Source: CAVPGH01 sp046726955
GTDB taxonomy: Bacteria; Acidobacteriota; Vicinamibacteria; Fen-336
NCBI GenBank assembly: GCA_046726955.1
Contig: JBKPBQ010000005.1
Location: 1-6,330, forward strand
DNA: 6,330 bases
Reading direction: 5' to 3'
A model generated the notes under the pieces. The model ran no database searches. It was given only the letters and a program-made list of their open reading frames with translations, and was not told the DNA's origin. Below are positions 1-5,308 of this stretch, piece after piece. Both the position numbers and the translations under genes were made by a program. How positions within the stretch are numbered: the stretch's first letter is position 1; every line of letters starts with the position of its first letter.

Positions 1-165
1 CGCCTGCACCTCGGCGACGCGAGAGACCGCCTTCTGCCGGTCCGCGTGGGCGGAGAGCGCCGCCCGCACGGCGACGAGCGCGAGCACGACGGCCACCGCG
101 AGGAAGACGAGGTCGCGCGTGGGCGGGCGCCGTCGCGCGACGGTCGAGAAGTCGGGAGCGCTCAC
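1..165 (-). CDS. PilN-like pilus assembly membrane protein, N-terminal part (cut by the left edge)
   Basis: A GTG start at 165-163 opens a frame that stays open for 55 codons to the window edge. The predicted N-terminus begins MSAPDFSTVARRRPPTRD. It has a short, basic, probably cytoplasmic head of about 18 residues, one hydrophobic helix (about residues 19-37, LVFLAVAVVLALVAVRAAL), and then a charged stretch with many Ala, Lys, Arg and Glu residues that looks like the start of a periplasmic coiled coil. This single-pass layout is that of PilN, the inner-membrane type IV pilus assembly protein that binds PilM through its cytoplasmic tail and pairs with PilO in the periplasm. The GTG overlaps the TGA of the PilM-like gene by 4 nt (GTGA), which implies translational coupling. 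The call rests mainly on topology and position. A GspL/GspM-like type II secretion component is the alternative. The INxLP-type motif usual near the PilN N-terminus is not evident. Confidence 0.6.
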   Translation of the reverse strand, partial: MSAPDFSTVARRRPPTRDLVFLAVAVVLALVAVRAALSAHADRQKAVSRVAEVQA

Positions 166-989
166 GCGAGCAGACCGGCGAGCCAGGCCGCCTCGGCGCC
201 GGGCGCTGCCGGCGACGGCCGCACCTCCACGGACAGCCCCGACGACGCGAGCTCCTGCCCGATGCGGTCGGCTCCCGCGCCGGACACGGTCAGGCGAAAC
301 TCGGCACCGTTTCCCAGGAGCCGGGCCGTGCGCGCCGCCTCCGCGAAGAGCCGCTCGGGCTCGTCGGGGCCGGGATCGCGCCGGCGCTGCCGGAAGGCGA
401 CCATGCCGCGCGCGTCGAAGGCCGCGAGCGAGAGCGCCGTCTCCCCCAGCGACGCGTGGACTCGCGGGACGCGATCGCGCTCGAGGAGGCCCGCGAGACC
501 GACGAGGGGAGCGATGTCCACGCGCTCGCGGACGAAGCCGGCCGCGTCGGCCGCGGCCTCGTCCGCCGCCACCCCCGACCGGCGCACGGCCGCGGCGAGG
601 GCGCGCCCGCTTCCCACGCGCAGCACGTCGACGACGGCCTCGTCGAGGGGATAGGGCAGACCGGCGGCGAGGCGAAAGCGCGCGTAGTCGCGCACGTCGT
701 CGCCGTTCACGTCGAGGAGGAGAAGCCGGGCCGTGCCCTCCGGAAGGACGAGCGTCGCCCGGCCCGTCCGGCCGAGGCGCGAGCGCAGGCGTGAAAGCGC
801 TTCCCGAAGCTCGCCGGGCTGGAGGACGTTCGGCGAGACCGCCGAGGGGCTGACGACATCGGGCGCGAGGGGAACCGTCTCGAAGGCCCGCAGCCGGCGC
901 CGCCGTGAGAAGCCCGGCGCGAGCACGGCCGCCGACAGCGTGGCGGCGTCGAAGCCCACGTAGAGCGGGGACCGAAGGCCCAACACCAT
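162..989 (-). CDS. PilM-like actin-fold pilus assembly protein (divergent)
   Basis: This 275-residue protein resembles the PilM/GspL branch of the FtsA/actin-like fold. PilM sits on the cytoplasmic face of the inner membrane, binds the PilN tail and links it to the pilus motor ATPases. The N-terminal segment LYVGFDAATLSAAVL (residues 9-23) matches the phosphate-1 strand-turn-strand, with Asp14 kept but the following Gly and Ser residues replaced. Residues 178-200 (ASLGETALSLAAFD, then GMVAFRQ) match the phosphate-2 hairpin without its usual Asp, and 233-240 (LTVSGAGA) matches the adenosine-binding GGG turn in weakened form. At 275 residues it is shorter than the roughly 350 usual for PilM. 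ATP binding may therefore be reduced or lost. The start is uncertain: AAAGG directly abuts this ATG (989-987), so the in-frame GTG or TTG one or two codons on could be used. It overlaps the PilN-like gene by 4 nt and diverges from EF-G. Confidence 0.68.
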   Translation of the reverse strand: MVLGLRSPLYVGFDAATLSAAVLAPGFSRRRRLRAFETVPLAPDVVSPSAVSPNVLQPGELREALSRLRSRLGRTGRATLVLPEGTARLLLLDVNGDDVRDYARFRLAAGLPYPLDEAVVDVLRVGSGRALAAAVRRSGVAADEAAADAAGFVRERVDIAPLVGLAGLLERDRVPRVHASLGETALSLAAFDARGMVAFRQRRRDPGPDEPERLFAEAARTARLLGNGAEFRLTVSGAGADRIGQELASSGLSVEVRPSPAAPGAEAAWLAGLLA

Positions 990-995
990 CCTTTC

Positions 996-1045
996 GCGAT
1001 CATAGCACCCCGGTTTCGGGGGGAAGGGCGCCGTTGTATGATCGC
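996..1045. repeat. Perfect 9-bp inverted repeat spanning both -10 boxes
   Basis: GCGATCATA at 996-1004 is the exact reverse complement of TATGATCGC at 1037-1045, with a 32-bp spacer. Each arm contains one outward-facing TATGAT box plus the three bases CGC after it. The repeat may be only the symmetry of two similar promoters, or it may be a paired binding site for one regulator acting on both operons. Within the spacer, CCCCG at 1008-1012 and CGGGG at 1017-1021 form a smaller 5-bp stem. Confidence 0.5.
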
Positions 1046-1050
1046 CGTCC

Positions 1051-1066
1051 CGACCCGTCCGGGTCG
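1051..1066 (+). promoter_or_regulatory. Hairpin in the EF-G mRNA leader
   Basis: CGACCC (1051-1056) and GGGTCG (1061-1066) form a perfect 6-bp GC-rich stem around the loop GTCC. If transcription starts about 7 nt after the TATGAT box, this hairpin lies at the extreme 5' end of the EF-G message, 14 nt before the Shine-Dalgarno sequence. A protective 5' stem-loop is a plausible role. It is too small to be a riboswitch and has no U-tract, so it is not a terminator. Confidence 0.35.
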
Positions 1067-1080
1067 AAAGCCCTTCCGCC

Positions 1081-1087
1081 AGGAGGT
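1081..1087 (+). promoter_or_regulatory. Strong Shine-Dalgarno sequence that fixes the EF-G start
   Basis: AGGAGGT lies 7 nt before the ATG at 1095, a near-ideal match and spacing. It decides against the in-frame ATG at 1038, which would add 19 residues that do not resemble EF-G and would place this site inside the coding region. Confidence 0.85.
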
Positions 1088-1094
1088 CCCTCGC

Positions 1095-3194
1095 ATGAAG
1101 GTCTACGACGCACCCAACATCCGCAACGTCGCTCTCGTGGGTCACGGCGGGTGCGGAAAGACGTCGCTGGCCTCGGCCATGCTCTTCGACATGGGTGCCG
1201 TGAACCGTCTGGGCCGCGTGGACGACGGCACCACGGTCACCGACTTCGACCCCGACGAGATCGAGCGGAAGATCAGCCTCCAGACCGCCCTCGCGTTCGG
1301 CGAGTGGAAGAAGGTCAAGGTCAACATCCTCGACGCGCCCGGCTACGCGAACTTCCTGCCGGAGGCCCGCGCGGCCTTGCGGGTGGCGGACGCCGCCATC
1401 GTGGTCGTGGACTCGGTGGCGGGAGTGGAGGTGCAGACGCAGAAGGTCTGGGGCTACGCCGAGGAGTACGGCCTGCCCCGGATCATCGTGGTGAACCGCA
1501 TGGACCGCGAGCGCGCCTCGTTCGTGCGCACGCTGGAGGCGCTCGAGAAGGCCTTCGGCCGGGGTGCGGTGCCGCTCGCGCTCCCGCTCGGCGAGGAGAA
1601 GGGCTTCGTGGGCCTCACCGATCTCCTCACCGAGAAGGCCGACGTCTACACCGACGACCAGAGCGGGAAGTACCAGGCGGTGGAGGTGCCGGACGAGTTC
1701 AAGCCGCAGGAGAAGGAGCTGCGGGACAAGCTCGTGGAGATGGTGGCCGAGGGCAACGAGGCCTTGATGGAGGAGTTCTTCGAGAAGGGGACGCTCCCGC
1801 AGGAGGACCTCGTCAAGGGGCTTCGCCAGGCCGTGGTCGGGGCGCGGCTCTTCCCCGTACTCCCCGCTTCCTCGGGACGCAACGTCGGGATCCAGCCGAT
1901 CCTGGACGCGATCGTGGACTTGCTCCCGTCGCCCGCGGAGCGGGGTGAGATCGCCGGCATCGACCCCACGGCCAAGAAGGAAACGACCCGCCGGGCAGCC
2001 GCGGACGCCCCGTTCTCCGCCTTCGTCTTCAAGACCGTGGCCGATCCCCATGCCGGCCGGATCTCGGTTTTCCGCGTCTACTCTGGTGTGTTCAAGTCCG
2101 ACAGCACCGTCCACAACACCTCCCGCGACGCGGCGGAGCGCGTGGGCAACCTCGAGCTCCTCGAGGGCAAGAACCAGACCCCGGTGCCGGAGATCCAGGC
2201 CGGCGACCTGGGGGCGGTGGCCAAGCTGAAGGAGACGCAGACGGGGGACACGCTCTCCGACAAGGCGCACCCGATCGTCTATCCGCCGCTCGTCTTCCCC
2301 GAGCCCGCCACCACCTTCGCAATCGAGCCCAAGACGAGGGGCGACGAGGACAAGATCTCCGCCGCCCTCCACCGGCTGATGGAGGAGGACCCGGTGCTCC
2401 GCCTGTCCCGCGACGCGCAGACCCACGAGATGCTGCTGTCGGGGATCGGCCAGCTCCACATCGAGGTCGTGGTGGGGAAGCTCCGCAAGCGGTACAAGGT
2501 CGAGGTCAACCTCAAGAAGCCCAAGATTCCCTACCGCGAGACGATCAAGGGCGCGGCGGAAGGCCACGGGCGGCACAAGAAGCAGACGGGCGGGCACGGC
2601 CAGTTCGGCGACTGCAAGATCCGGATGAAGCCGCTGCCCCGCGGCTCCGACTTCCATTTCGTGGACGACATCTTCGGAGGCTCCATCCCGAAGAACTTCA
2701 TCCCCGCGGTGGAGAAGGGCATCCAGGAAGCGCGCACTCGCGGCTTCGTGGCCGGCTTCCCCATGGTCGACTTCCAGGTCGAGCTCTACGACGGGCAGTA
2801 CCACGACGTGGACTCCTCGGAGATGTCGTTCAAGATCGCGGGCTCGCTCGCGTTCAAGGACGCGGTGGCCAAGTGCCGTCCCACGATCCTCGAGCCGGTC
2901 ATGAAGGTGGAGATCGCCGTCCCCGAGGAGTACGCGGGCTCCGTGATGGGCGATCTCTCGAGCCGGCGCGGCCGTCCGCAGGGGATGGAGCCCAAGGGAA
3001 CGCTGCAGGTCGTGAAGGCCGAGGTGCCGCTCTCGGAGATGCTCTCCTACGACGCCGAGCTCACCTCCATGACGGGGGGCCGGGGCTCCTACCACATGGA
3101 GATGGGCCACTACGAGGAGGTCCCGGGGCACCTGCAGGAGAAGATCATCGCCGCCGCGCGGGCGGAGCGCGGCGAGGAGAAGGAGCCGGAGTAA
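1095..3194 (+). CDS. fusA2: Elongation factor G, EF-G2/FusA2-like translational GTPase
   Basis: This 699-residue cytoplasmic GTPase is close to normal EF-G length and has all five domains. EF-G drives tRNA-mRNA translocation and, with RRF, ribosome recycling. The G domain holds the P-loop GHGGCGKT (16-23), DAPG (80-83) in place of the usual DTPG, NRMD (134-137) in place of NKMD, and a G5-like SSG near 259-261. Domain II covers about 307-395. Domain III includes LSGIGQLHIEV (448-458). Domain IV has the KKQTGGHGQFGD segment (495-506) and the tip YHDVDSSE (569-576) with its His. Domain V has SSRRGRPQG (622-630) and ends in the conserved SYHMEMGHYEEVP. Switch I reads ERKISLQTA (57-65) where classical EF-G has ERGITI; this and the NIRNVALVGHGG start mark the EF-G2 paralogue group. 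Such paralogues are often slower or specialised, and the main fusA would then lie elsewhere (inference). The TonB-domain gene follows after 1 bp. Confidence 0.93.
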   Translation: MKVYDAPNIRNVALVGHGGCGKTSLASAMLFDMGAVNRLGRVDDGTTVTDFDPDEIERKISLQTALAFGEWKKVKVNILDAPGYANFLPEARAALRVADAAIVVVDSVAGVEVQTQKVWGYAEEYGLPRIIVVNRMDRERASFVRTLEALEKAFGRGAVPLALPLGEEKGFVGLTDLLTEKADVYTDDQSGKYQAVEVPDEFKPQEKELRDKLVEMVAEGNEALMEEFFEKGTLPQEDLVKGLRQAVVGARLFPVLPASSGRNVGIQPILDAIVDLLPSPAERGEIAGIDPTAKKETTRRAAADAPFSAFVFKTVADPHAGRISVFRVYSGVFKSDSTVHNTSRDAAERVGNLELLEGKNQTPVPEIQAGDLGAVAKLKETQTGDTLSDKAHPIVYPPLVFPEPATTFAIEPKTRGDEDKISAALHRLMEEDPVLRLSRDAQTHEMLLSGIGQLHIEVVVGKLRKRYKVEVNLKKPKIPYRETIKGAAEGHGRHKKQTGGHGQFGDCKIRMKPLPRGSDFHFVDDIFGGSIPKNFIPAVEKGIQEARTRGFVAGFPMVDFQVELYDGQYHDVDSSEMSFKIAGSLAFKDAVAKCRPTILEPVMKVEIAVPEEYAGSVMGDLSSRRGRPQGMEPKGTLQVVKAEVPLSEMLSYDAELTSMTGGRGSYHMEMGHYEEVPGHLQEKIIAAARAERGEEKEPE

Positions 3195-3195
3195 C

Positions 3196-4731
3196 ATGGG
3201 GCTCATGAAGCCTCGAAGCCTCTGGGCCGCGGCCCTCGCCCTCGTGCTCTGCCTGGGGGCGCCGCTCGCCGCCCAGGAGACGAAGGAAGCTCCGCTCCAG
3301 GCGGGGAGCGAAGGCGTCCCCGTCCCCAAGCGCAGCAAGACGGTGCCGCCCACGTATCCCCCGGAGGCCCAGGCCGCGGGGATCCGCGGCATCGTCATCC
3401 TCGAGCTCGTGGTCGACCCGCAGGGCAAGGTGGAGTCCGTCAACATCATCCGCAGCGTGCCCGGGCTCGACGAGGCGGCGGTGGAGGCGGCGAAGCAGTG
3501 GGAGTACGAGATCACGAAGGTCAACGGCAAGCCGGTGAGCGTGAAGCTGACCGTGCCCATCACGTTCGCGATGAGGCTGCCCGAGGTCTCCCGGCAGGAA
3601 GGGATTCCCGAGCTGCGTCAGGGCGCGTCCCCCGCCTTCCCCGAGGGCGAGCGCGGGGCAGCCGAGGTCGCGGCGGACATGACGATCGACGCGGACGGCC
3701 TCGTGACGGAGATCCGCATCACGAAGGGAGAGGCGCCGTGGACGGACGCGGCGCTGCGGGCGCTCAGGACCTGGCGTTTTGGCGCTCCGCCCGACGGCGC
3801 GCCGATCTCGTTCCGCGTGCAGGCGGAGTTCGTGCCCGGGCGGGGCCGCGACCCTCAGCGGGTGGCGCTGCGCCTCGACGGGCTGCGCAAGAGCGAGACC
3901 TTCGCCTCGACGCCCACCAGCGCGGCCGCGCCGCCACCCACGTCGGTCGCGTCCGCGCCGCCACCGCCGCCGACCACGGCGCCCGCGACGGTCGCTCCGC
4001 CTCCGACGACTCCTCCCACGACTCCAGGGACGGCGCCGCCGCTCACGGTTCCCCCCGCGCCGGCGACCGTCCCCCCGGCCCCGGCGACGGTTCCTCCGGC
4101 GCCCCCGACCACGGTACAGGCAGCGCCGCCAACGACCGCTCCCGCGGCGCCACCCACCACGGCTCCTGCAGCTCCTCCGGCGAAGACGCCACCGGCGACG
4201 ACACCCGCCGCGCCGCCCGCCACCACACCGACGACGCCTGCGGCTGGGACCCCGCCGACGCGATCCGCCCCTGCCGGATCGCCGCAAGCGCCGCCCGTGC
4301 AGGCGCCGAGCGCACCCGCGGCTCCCGGGAAGACGGCGGCGGCGCCTCCGCCCGTCGAGGTCGTCTCGGCTCCGCCGCCGCCGGAGCCCGCGGAGACCGG
4401 CAGCTCCGCCGTCCGCGACGTGGTGCTGGCCGAGAGCGGCGTCCCCGACCTCGCGCGGGGCCGTCGTCCCGTCGTGCCTCCGTTCGCGCGCATGACGGGA
4501 ACCCAGGGCTCCGTGGAGGTCGATTTCTCCGTCGGCGCGTCCGGGACCACGAACGTGCAGGCCGTGAAGGGGCCAGACCTCCTGCGCCCGGCGGCCGAGC
4601 AGACCGTGCTGTCCTGGATCTTCCGCCGGACCAAGGTGGAGCGGCTCTTCCTCGTCGCCCTCTTCAAGTACGAGGGCGACAAGGTCTCGGCCTCGGTGAG
4701 GCCGCAGGACACTCCCCCGCCGACGCCCTAG
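3196..4731 (+). CDS. Exported protein with three TonB C-terminal-like modules and a Pro/Ala/Thr-rich linker
   Basis: The protein has 511 residues. Residues 5-27 (MKPRS start, hydrophobic core, APLAAQE) form a signal peptide with a likely type I cleavage after AAQ or LAA. Module 1 (about 45-127) is a typical TonB_C domain: TYPPEAQAAGIRGIV, then a VDPQGKV turn, LDEAAVEAAKQWEYE, and a final strand. Module 2 (about 145-214) repeats the pattern (IDADGLV, ALRALRTWRFGAP). A low-complexity linker of Pro, Ala and Thr runs from about 238 to 405, with units such as PPAPATV and PPTTAPAA. Module 3 (about 424-503) is a more distant copy (GSVEVDFSVGASG, TVLSWIFRRTK). TonB C-terminal domains contact TonB boxes or peptidoglycan. 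A protein without a clear uncleaved anchor may be a periplasmic scaffold and not the energy transducer itself. EF-G ends 1 bp upstream, so the two are probably co-transcribed, with the SD AAGGAG (3180-3185) inside EF-G. ATG at 3205 is an alternative start. Confidence 0.8.
   Translation: MGLMKPRSLWAAALALVLCLGAPLAAQETKEAPLQAGSEGVPVPKRSKTVPPTYPPEAQAAGIRGIVILELVVDPQGKVESVNIIRSVPGLDEAAVEAAKQWEYEITKVNGKPVSVKLTVPITFAMRLPEVSRQEGIPELRQGASPAFPEGERGAAEVAADMTIDADGLVTEIRITKGEAPWTDAALRALRTWRFGAPPDGAPISFRVQAEFVPGRGRDPQRVALRLDGLRKSETFASTPTSAAAPPPTSVASAPPPPPTTAPATVAPPPTTPPTTPGTAPPLTVPPAPATVPPAPATVPPAPPTTVQAAPPTTAPAAPPTTAPAAPPAKTPPATTPAAPPATTPTTPAAGTPPTRSAPAGSPQAPPVQAPSAPAAPGKTAAAPPPVEVVSAPPPPEPAETGSSAVRDVVLAESGVPDLARGRRPVVPPFARMTGTQGSVEVDFSVGASGTTNVQAVKGPDLLRPAAEQTVLSWIFRRTKVERLFLVALFKYEGDKVSASVRPQDTPPPTP
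3907..4410 (+). repeat. Low-complexity Pro/Ala/Thr coding repeats (TonB-protein linker)
   Basis: About 170 codons encode almost only Pro, Ala, Thr, Val and Ser. Degenerate tandem units are visible. PPAPATV is repeated at about 4051-4104 and PPTTAPAA at about 4126-4179. The codons differ between copies, so the repetition is stronger in protein than in DNA. Such a linker is probably extended and could span part of the periplasm. It also produces long open shadow frames on both strands. Confidence 0.75.
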
Positions 4732-4743
4732 GAGTCCGTTAGG

Positions 4744-4769
4744 TGTTACCCATTCCGGAATGGGTAACA
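4744..4769. repeat. Perfect 26-bp palindrome between convergent genes; possible bidirectional terminator, protein site or IS-end relic
   Basis: TGTTACCCATTCC (4744-4756) is followed at once by its exact reverse complement GGAATGGGTAACA (4757-4769). Symmetry stops at both ends (G opposite G). It lies in the 51-bp gap between the stop codons of the TonB-domain gene (4731) and the NIPSNAP gene (4783). In RNA from either strand it would give an 11-bp stem with a CCGG loop, suitable for a shared 3' end. Neither side has a U-tract, so it is not a canonical intrinsic terminator. It is more AT-rich than its surroundings and starts with TG and ends with CA, as many insertion-sequence ends do. Which role applies cannot be settled from one copy. 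Confidence 0.7.
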
Positions 4770-4782
4770 GGGCAACGCCGCG

Positions 4783-5217
4783 CTACTTCAGGGGCGAGTA
4801 GTCCGTCCCGGCGAGGAAGACGCTCTCGATCTTGGTGGTCAGGGAGCCGCCCCCTGCCGCCTCCGAGTCGGCCTTCACCTTGACCCAGTCCGGATCCTCG
4901 CGGAACTCCTTCCAGGAAGCCTCGGCAGCGGCCCGGCTCTGGTGGGCGAGGATGTAGACGAGCTTCTCCCCCGCGCCCGCTTCCTTGTCGAGAGGCTCCC
5001 AGAACCCCACGACCTCCATCCCGTGCTTCTTGAACAGCGCAATCGTGTGGTCCCGGAAGCGCGCGTTGAGCGCGTCGAGCTTGCCGGGCGCCGCCGTGTA
5101 CGTGCGCAGCTCGAAGACCCGGCCGCTTCCGGCGGACGCTCCCGCCGCCGGCTCAGCCACGGACGCGCTCGTGGCCAGGACGCCCAGGAGACAGAGCAGC
5201 GCTGCCATCCTCGTCAT
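4783..5217 (-). CDS. Exported NIPSNAP-family protein
   Basis: The protein has 144 residues. Residues 1-22 form a signal peptide (MTRMAALLCLLGVLATSASVA, AxA-like cleavage near 21), so the product is probably periplasmic. Residues 33-143 make one NIPSNAP domain, a dimeric alpha/beta-barrel fold. The typical features are VFELRTYTAAPGKLDAL (34-50), HTIALFKKHGMEVVGFWEP (57-75), LVYILAHQS (86-94), SWKEFREDPDWVKVKADSE (101-119) and a closing SVFLAGTDYSPLK. Length and motif order fit a complete single-domain member. Bacterial NIPSNAP proteins mostly have no assigned reaction, and none can be assigned here. It follows rplQ on the same strand after 91 bp, has its own strong Shine-Dalgarno sequence and plausible promoter, and converges on the TonB-domain gene, so a link with the ribosomal operon is unlikely. 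Confidence 0.88.
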   Translation of the reverse strand: MTRMAALLCLLGVLATSASVAEPAAGASAGSGRVFELRTYTAAPGKLDALNARFRDHTIALFKKHGMEVVGFWEPLDKEAGAGEKLVYILAHQSRAAAEASWKEFREDPDWVKVKADSEAAGGGSLTTKIESVFLAGTDYSPLK

Positions 5218-5221
5218 TTGT

Positions 5222-5229
5222 CCTCCTCC
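5222..5229 (-). promoter_or_regulatory. Shine-Dalgarno sequence of the NIPSNAP gene
   Basis: On the minus strand GGAGGAGG ends 4 nt before the ATG at 5217. The two overlapping GGAGG registers give spacings of 4 to 7 nt. This supports the start at 5217 over the internal ATG three codons later. Confidence 0.7.
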
Positions 5230-5246
5230 GGTGCATGGTCCGGACG

Positions 5247-5275
5247 AGGTTAGGCCGCGAAACGACGGCCGTCAA
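5247..5275 (-). promoter_or_regulatory. Putative sigma-70-type promoter of the NIPSNAP gene
   Basis: On the minus strand TTGACG (5275-5270) is a 5 of 6 match to the -35 consensus. Exactly 17 bp later TAACCT (5252-5247) keeps the three most conserved -10 bases (T1, A2, T6). Transcription would start near 5240, giving a leader of about 23 nt that contains the Shine-Dalgarno sequence. The -35 overlaps a 10-bp palindrome, GACGGCCGTC (5264-5273), which could be a regulator site or chance in GC-rich DNA. Confidence 0.42.
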
Positions 5276-5277
5276 CG

Positions 5278-5293
5278 CGGGAGTGAGCCCCCG
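5278..5293 (-). terminator. Weak hairpin after rplQ, possible end of the alpha operon
   Basis: On the minus strand CGGGGG (5293-5288), loop CTCA, and CTCCCG (5283-5278) form a 6-bp stem with one G-U pair, starting about 15 nt after the rplQ stop and just before the NIPSNAP promoter. No U-tract follows, so termination would be weak or factor-dependent. Confidence 0.25.
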
Positions 5294-5308
5294 AGGACGG
5301 CCGGTGTG

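Larger units (their letters stand above)
990..1094. promoter_or_regulatory. Divergent intergenic region with two outward-facing -10 boxes
   Basis: These 105 bp separate the leftward PilM-like gene from the rightward EF-G gene and must carry the start signals for both. Rightward, TATGAT at 1037-1042 is a good -10 box. At 17 bp spacing the -35 position (1014-1019, TTTCGG) is a poor match, so the promoter may need an activator or a non-housekeeping sigma factor. A start near 1049 would give EF-G a leader of about 45 nt. Leftward, TATGAT reads from 1004 to 999, also with no recognisable -35. A start near 992 would leave only a few bases before the PilM-like ATG, making that mRNA nearly leaderless. 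The box positions are read directly; promoter activity is inferred. Confidence 0.45.

Noticed and set aside
46..853. Plus-strand open frames antisense to the PilM/PilN-like genes
   Set aside because: The translations are Arg/Ala/Pro-rich low complexity without motifs, and they overlap genes supported by family motifs and a coupled stop-start.
1022..1077. 8-bp inverted repeat GGAAGGGC / GCCCTTCC in the EF-G upstream region
   Set aside because: The first arm lies before the likely transcription start, so it cannot pair in the mRNA. In GC-rich DNA an 8-bp match at this distance is weak evidence for a site.
1038..1094. Upstream in-frame ATG that would extend EF-G by 19 residues
   Set aside because: The extra residues do not resemble EF-G, that ATG falls inside the TATGAT promoter box, and a near-ideal Shine-Dalgarno sequence lies 7 nt before the ATG at 1095.
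990..1094. Riboswitch or ribosomal-protein-type leader before EF-G
   Set aside because: The likely leader is only about 45 nt with one small hairpin and no terminator or anti-SD structure that I can see.
3205..3290. Possible lipobox in the TonB-domain protein (LVLC)
   Set aside because: The residue before Cys is Leu, where a lipobox needs Ala, Gly or Ser, and a better type I cleavage site follows at LAAQE.
990..3563. Very long minus-strand open frame running antisense through EF-G and continuing into the PilM-like gene
   Set aside because: Only the last 275 codons (989-162) are a real gene. The rest is antisense to a well-conserved EF-G. Its translation is rich in His, Arg, Leu and Asp with no domain, the usual shadow of GC-rich codon bias.
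3907..4410. CRISPR-like or mobile repeat array
   Set aside because: The units are degenerate, in phase with codons, have no spacers and are explained by a low-complexity protein linker.
3498..4742. Alternative plus- and minus-strand frames across the TonB-protein linker, including Gly/Val-rich minus-strand frames
   Set aside because: They arise from the repetitive Pro/Ala/Thr codons. The TonB frame has a signal peptide and recognisable modules on both sides of the linker.
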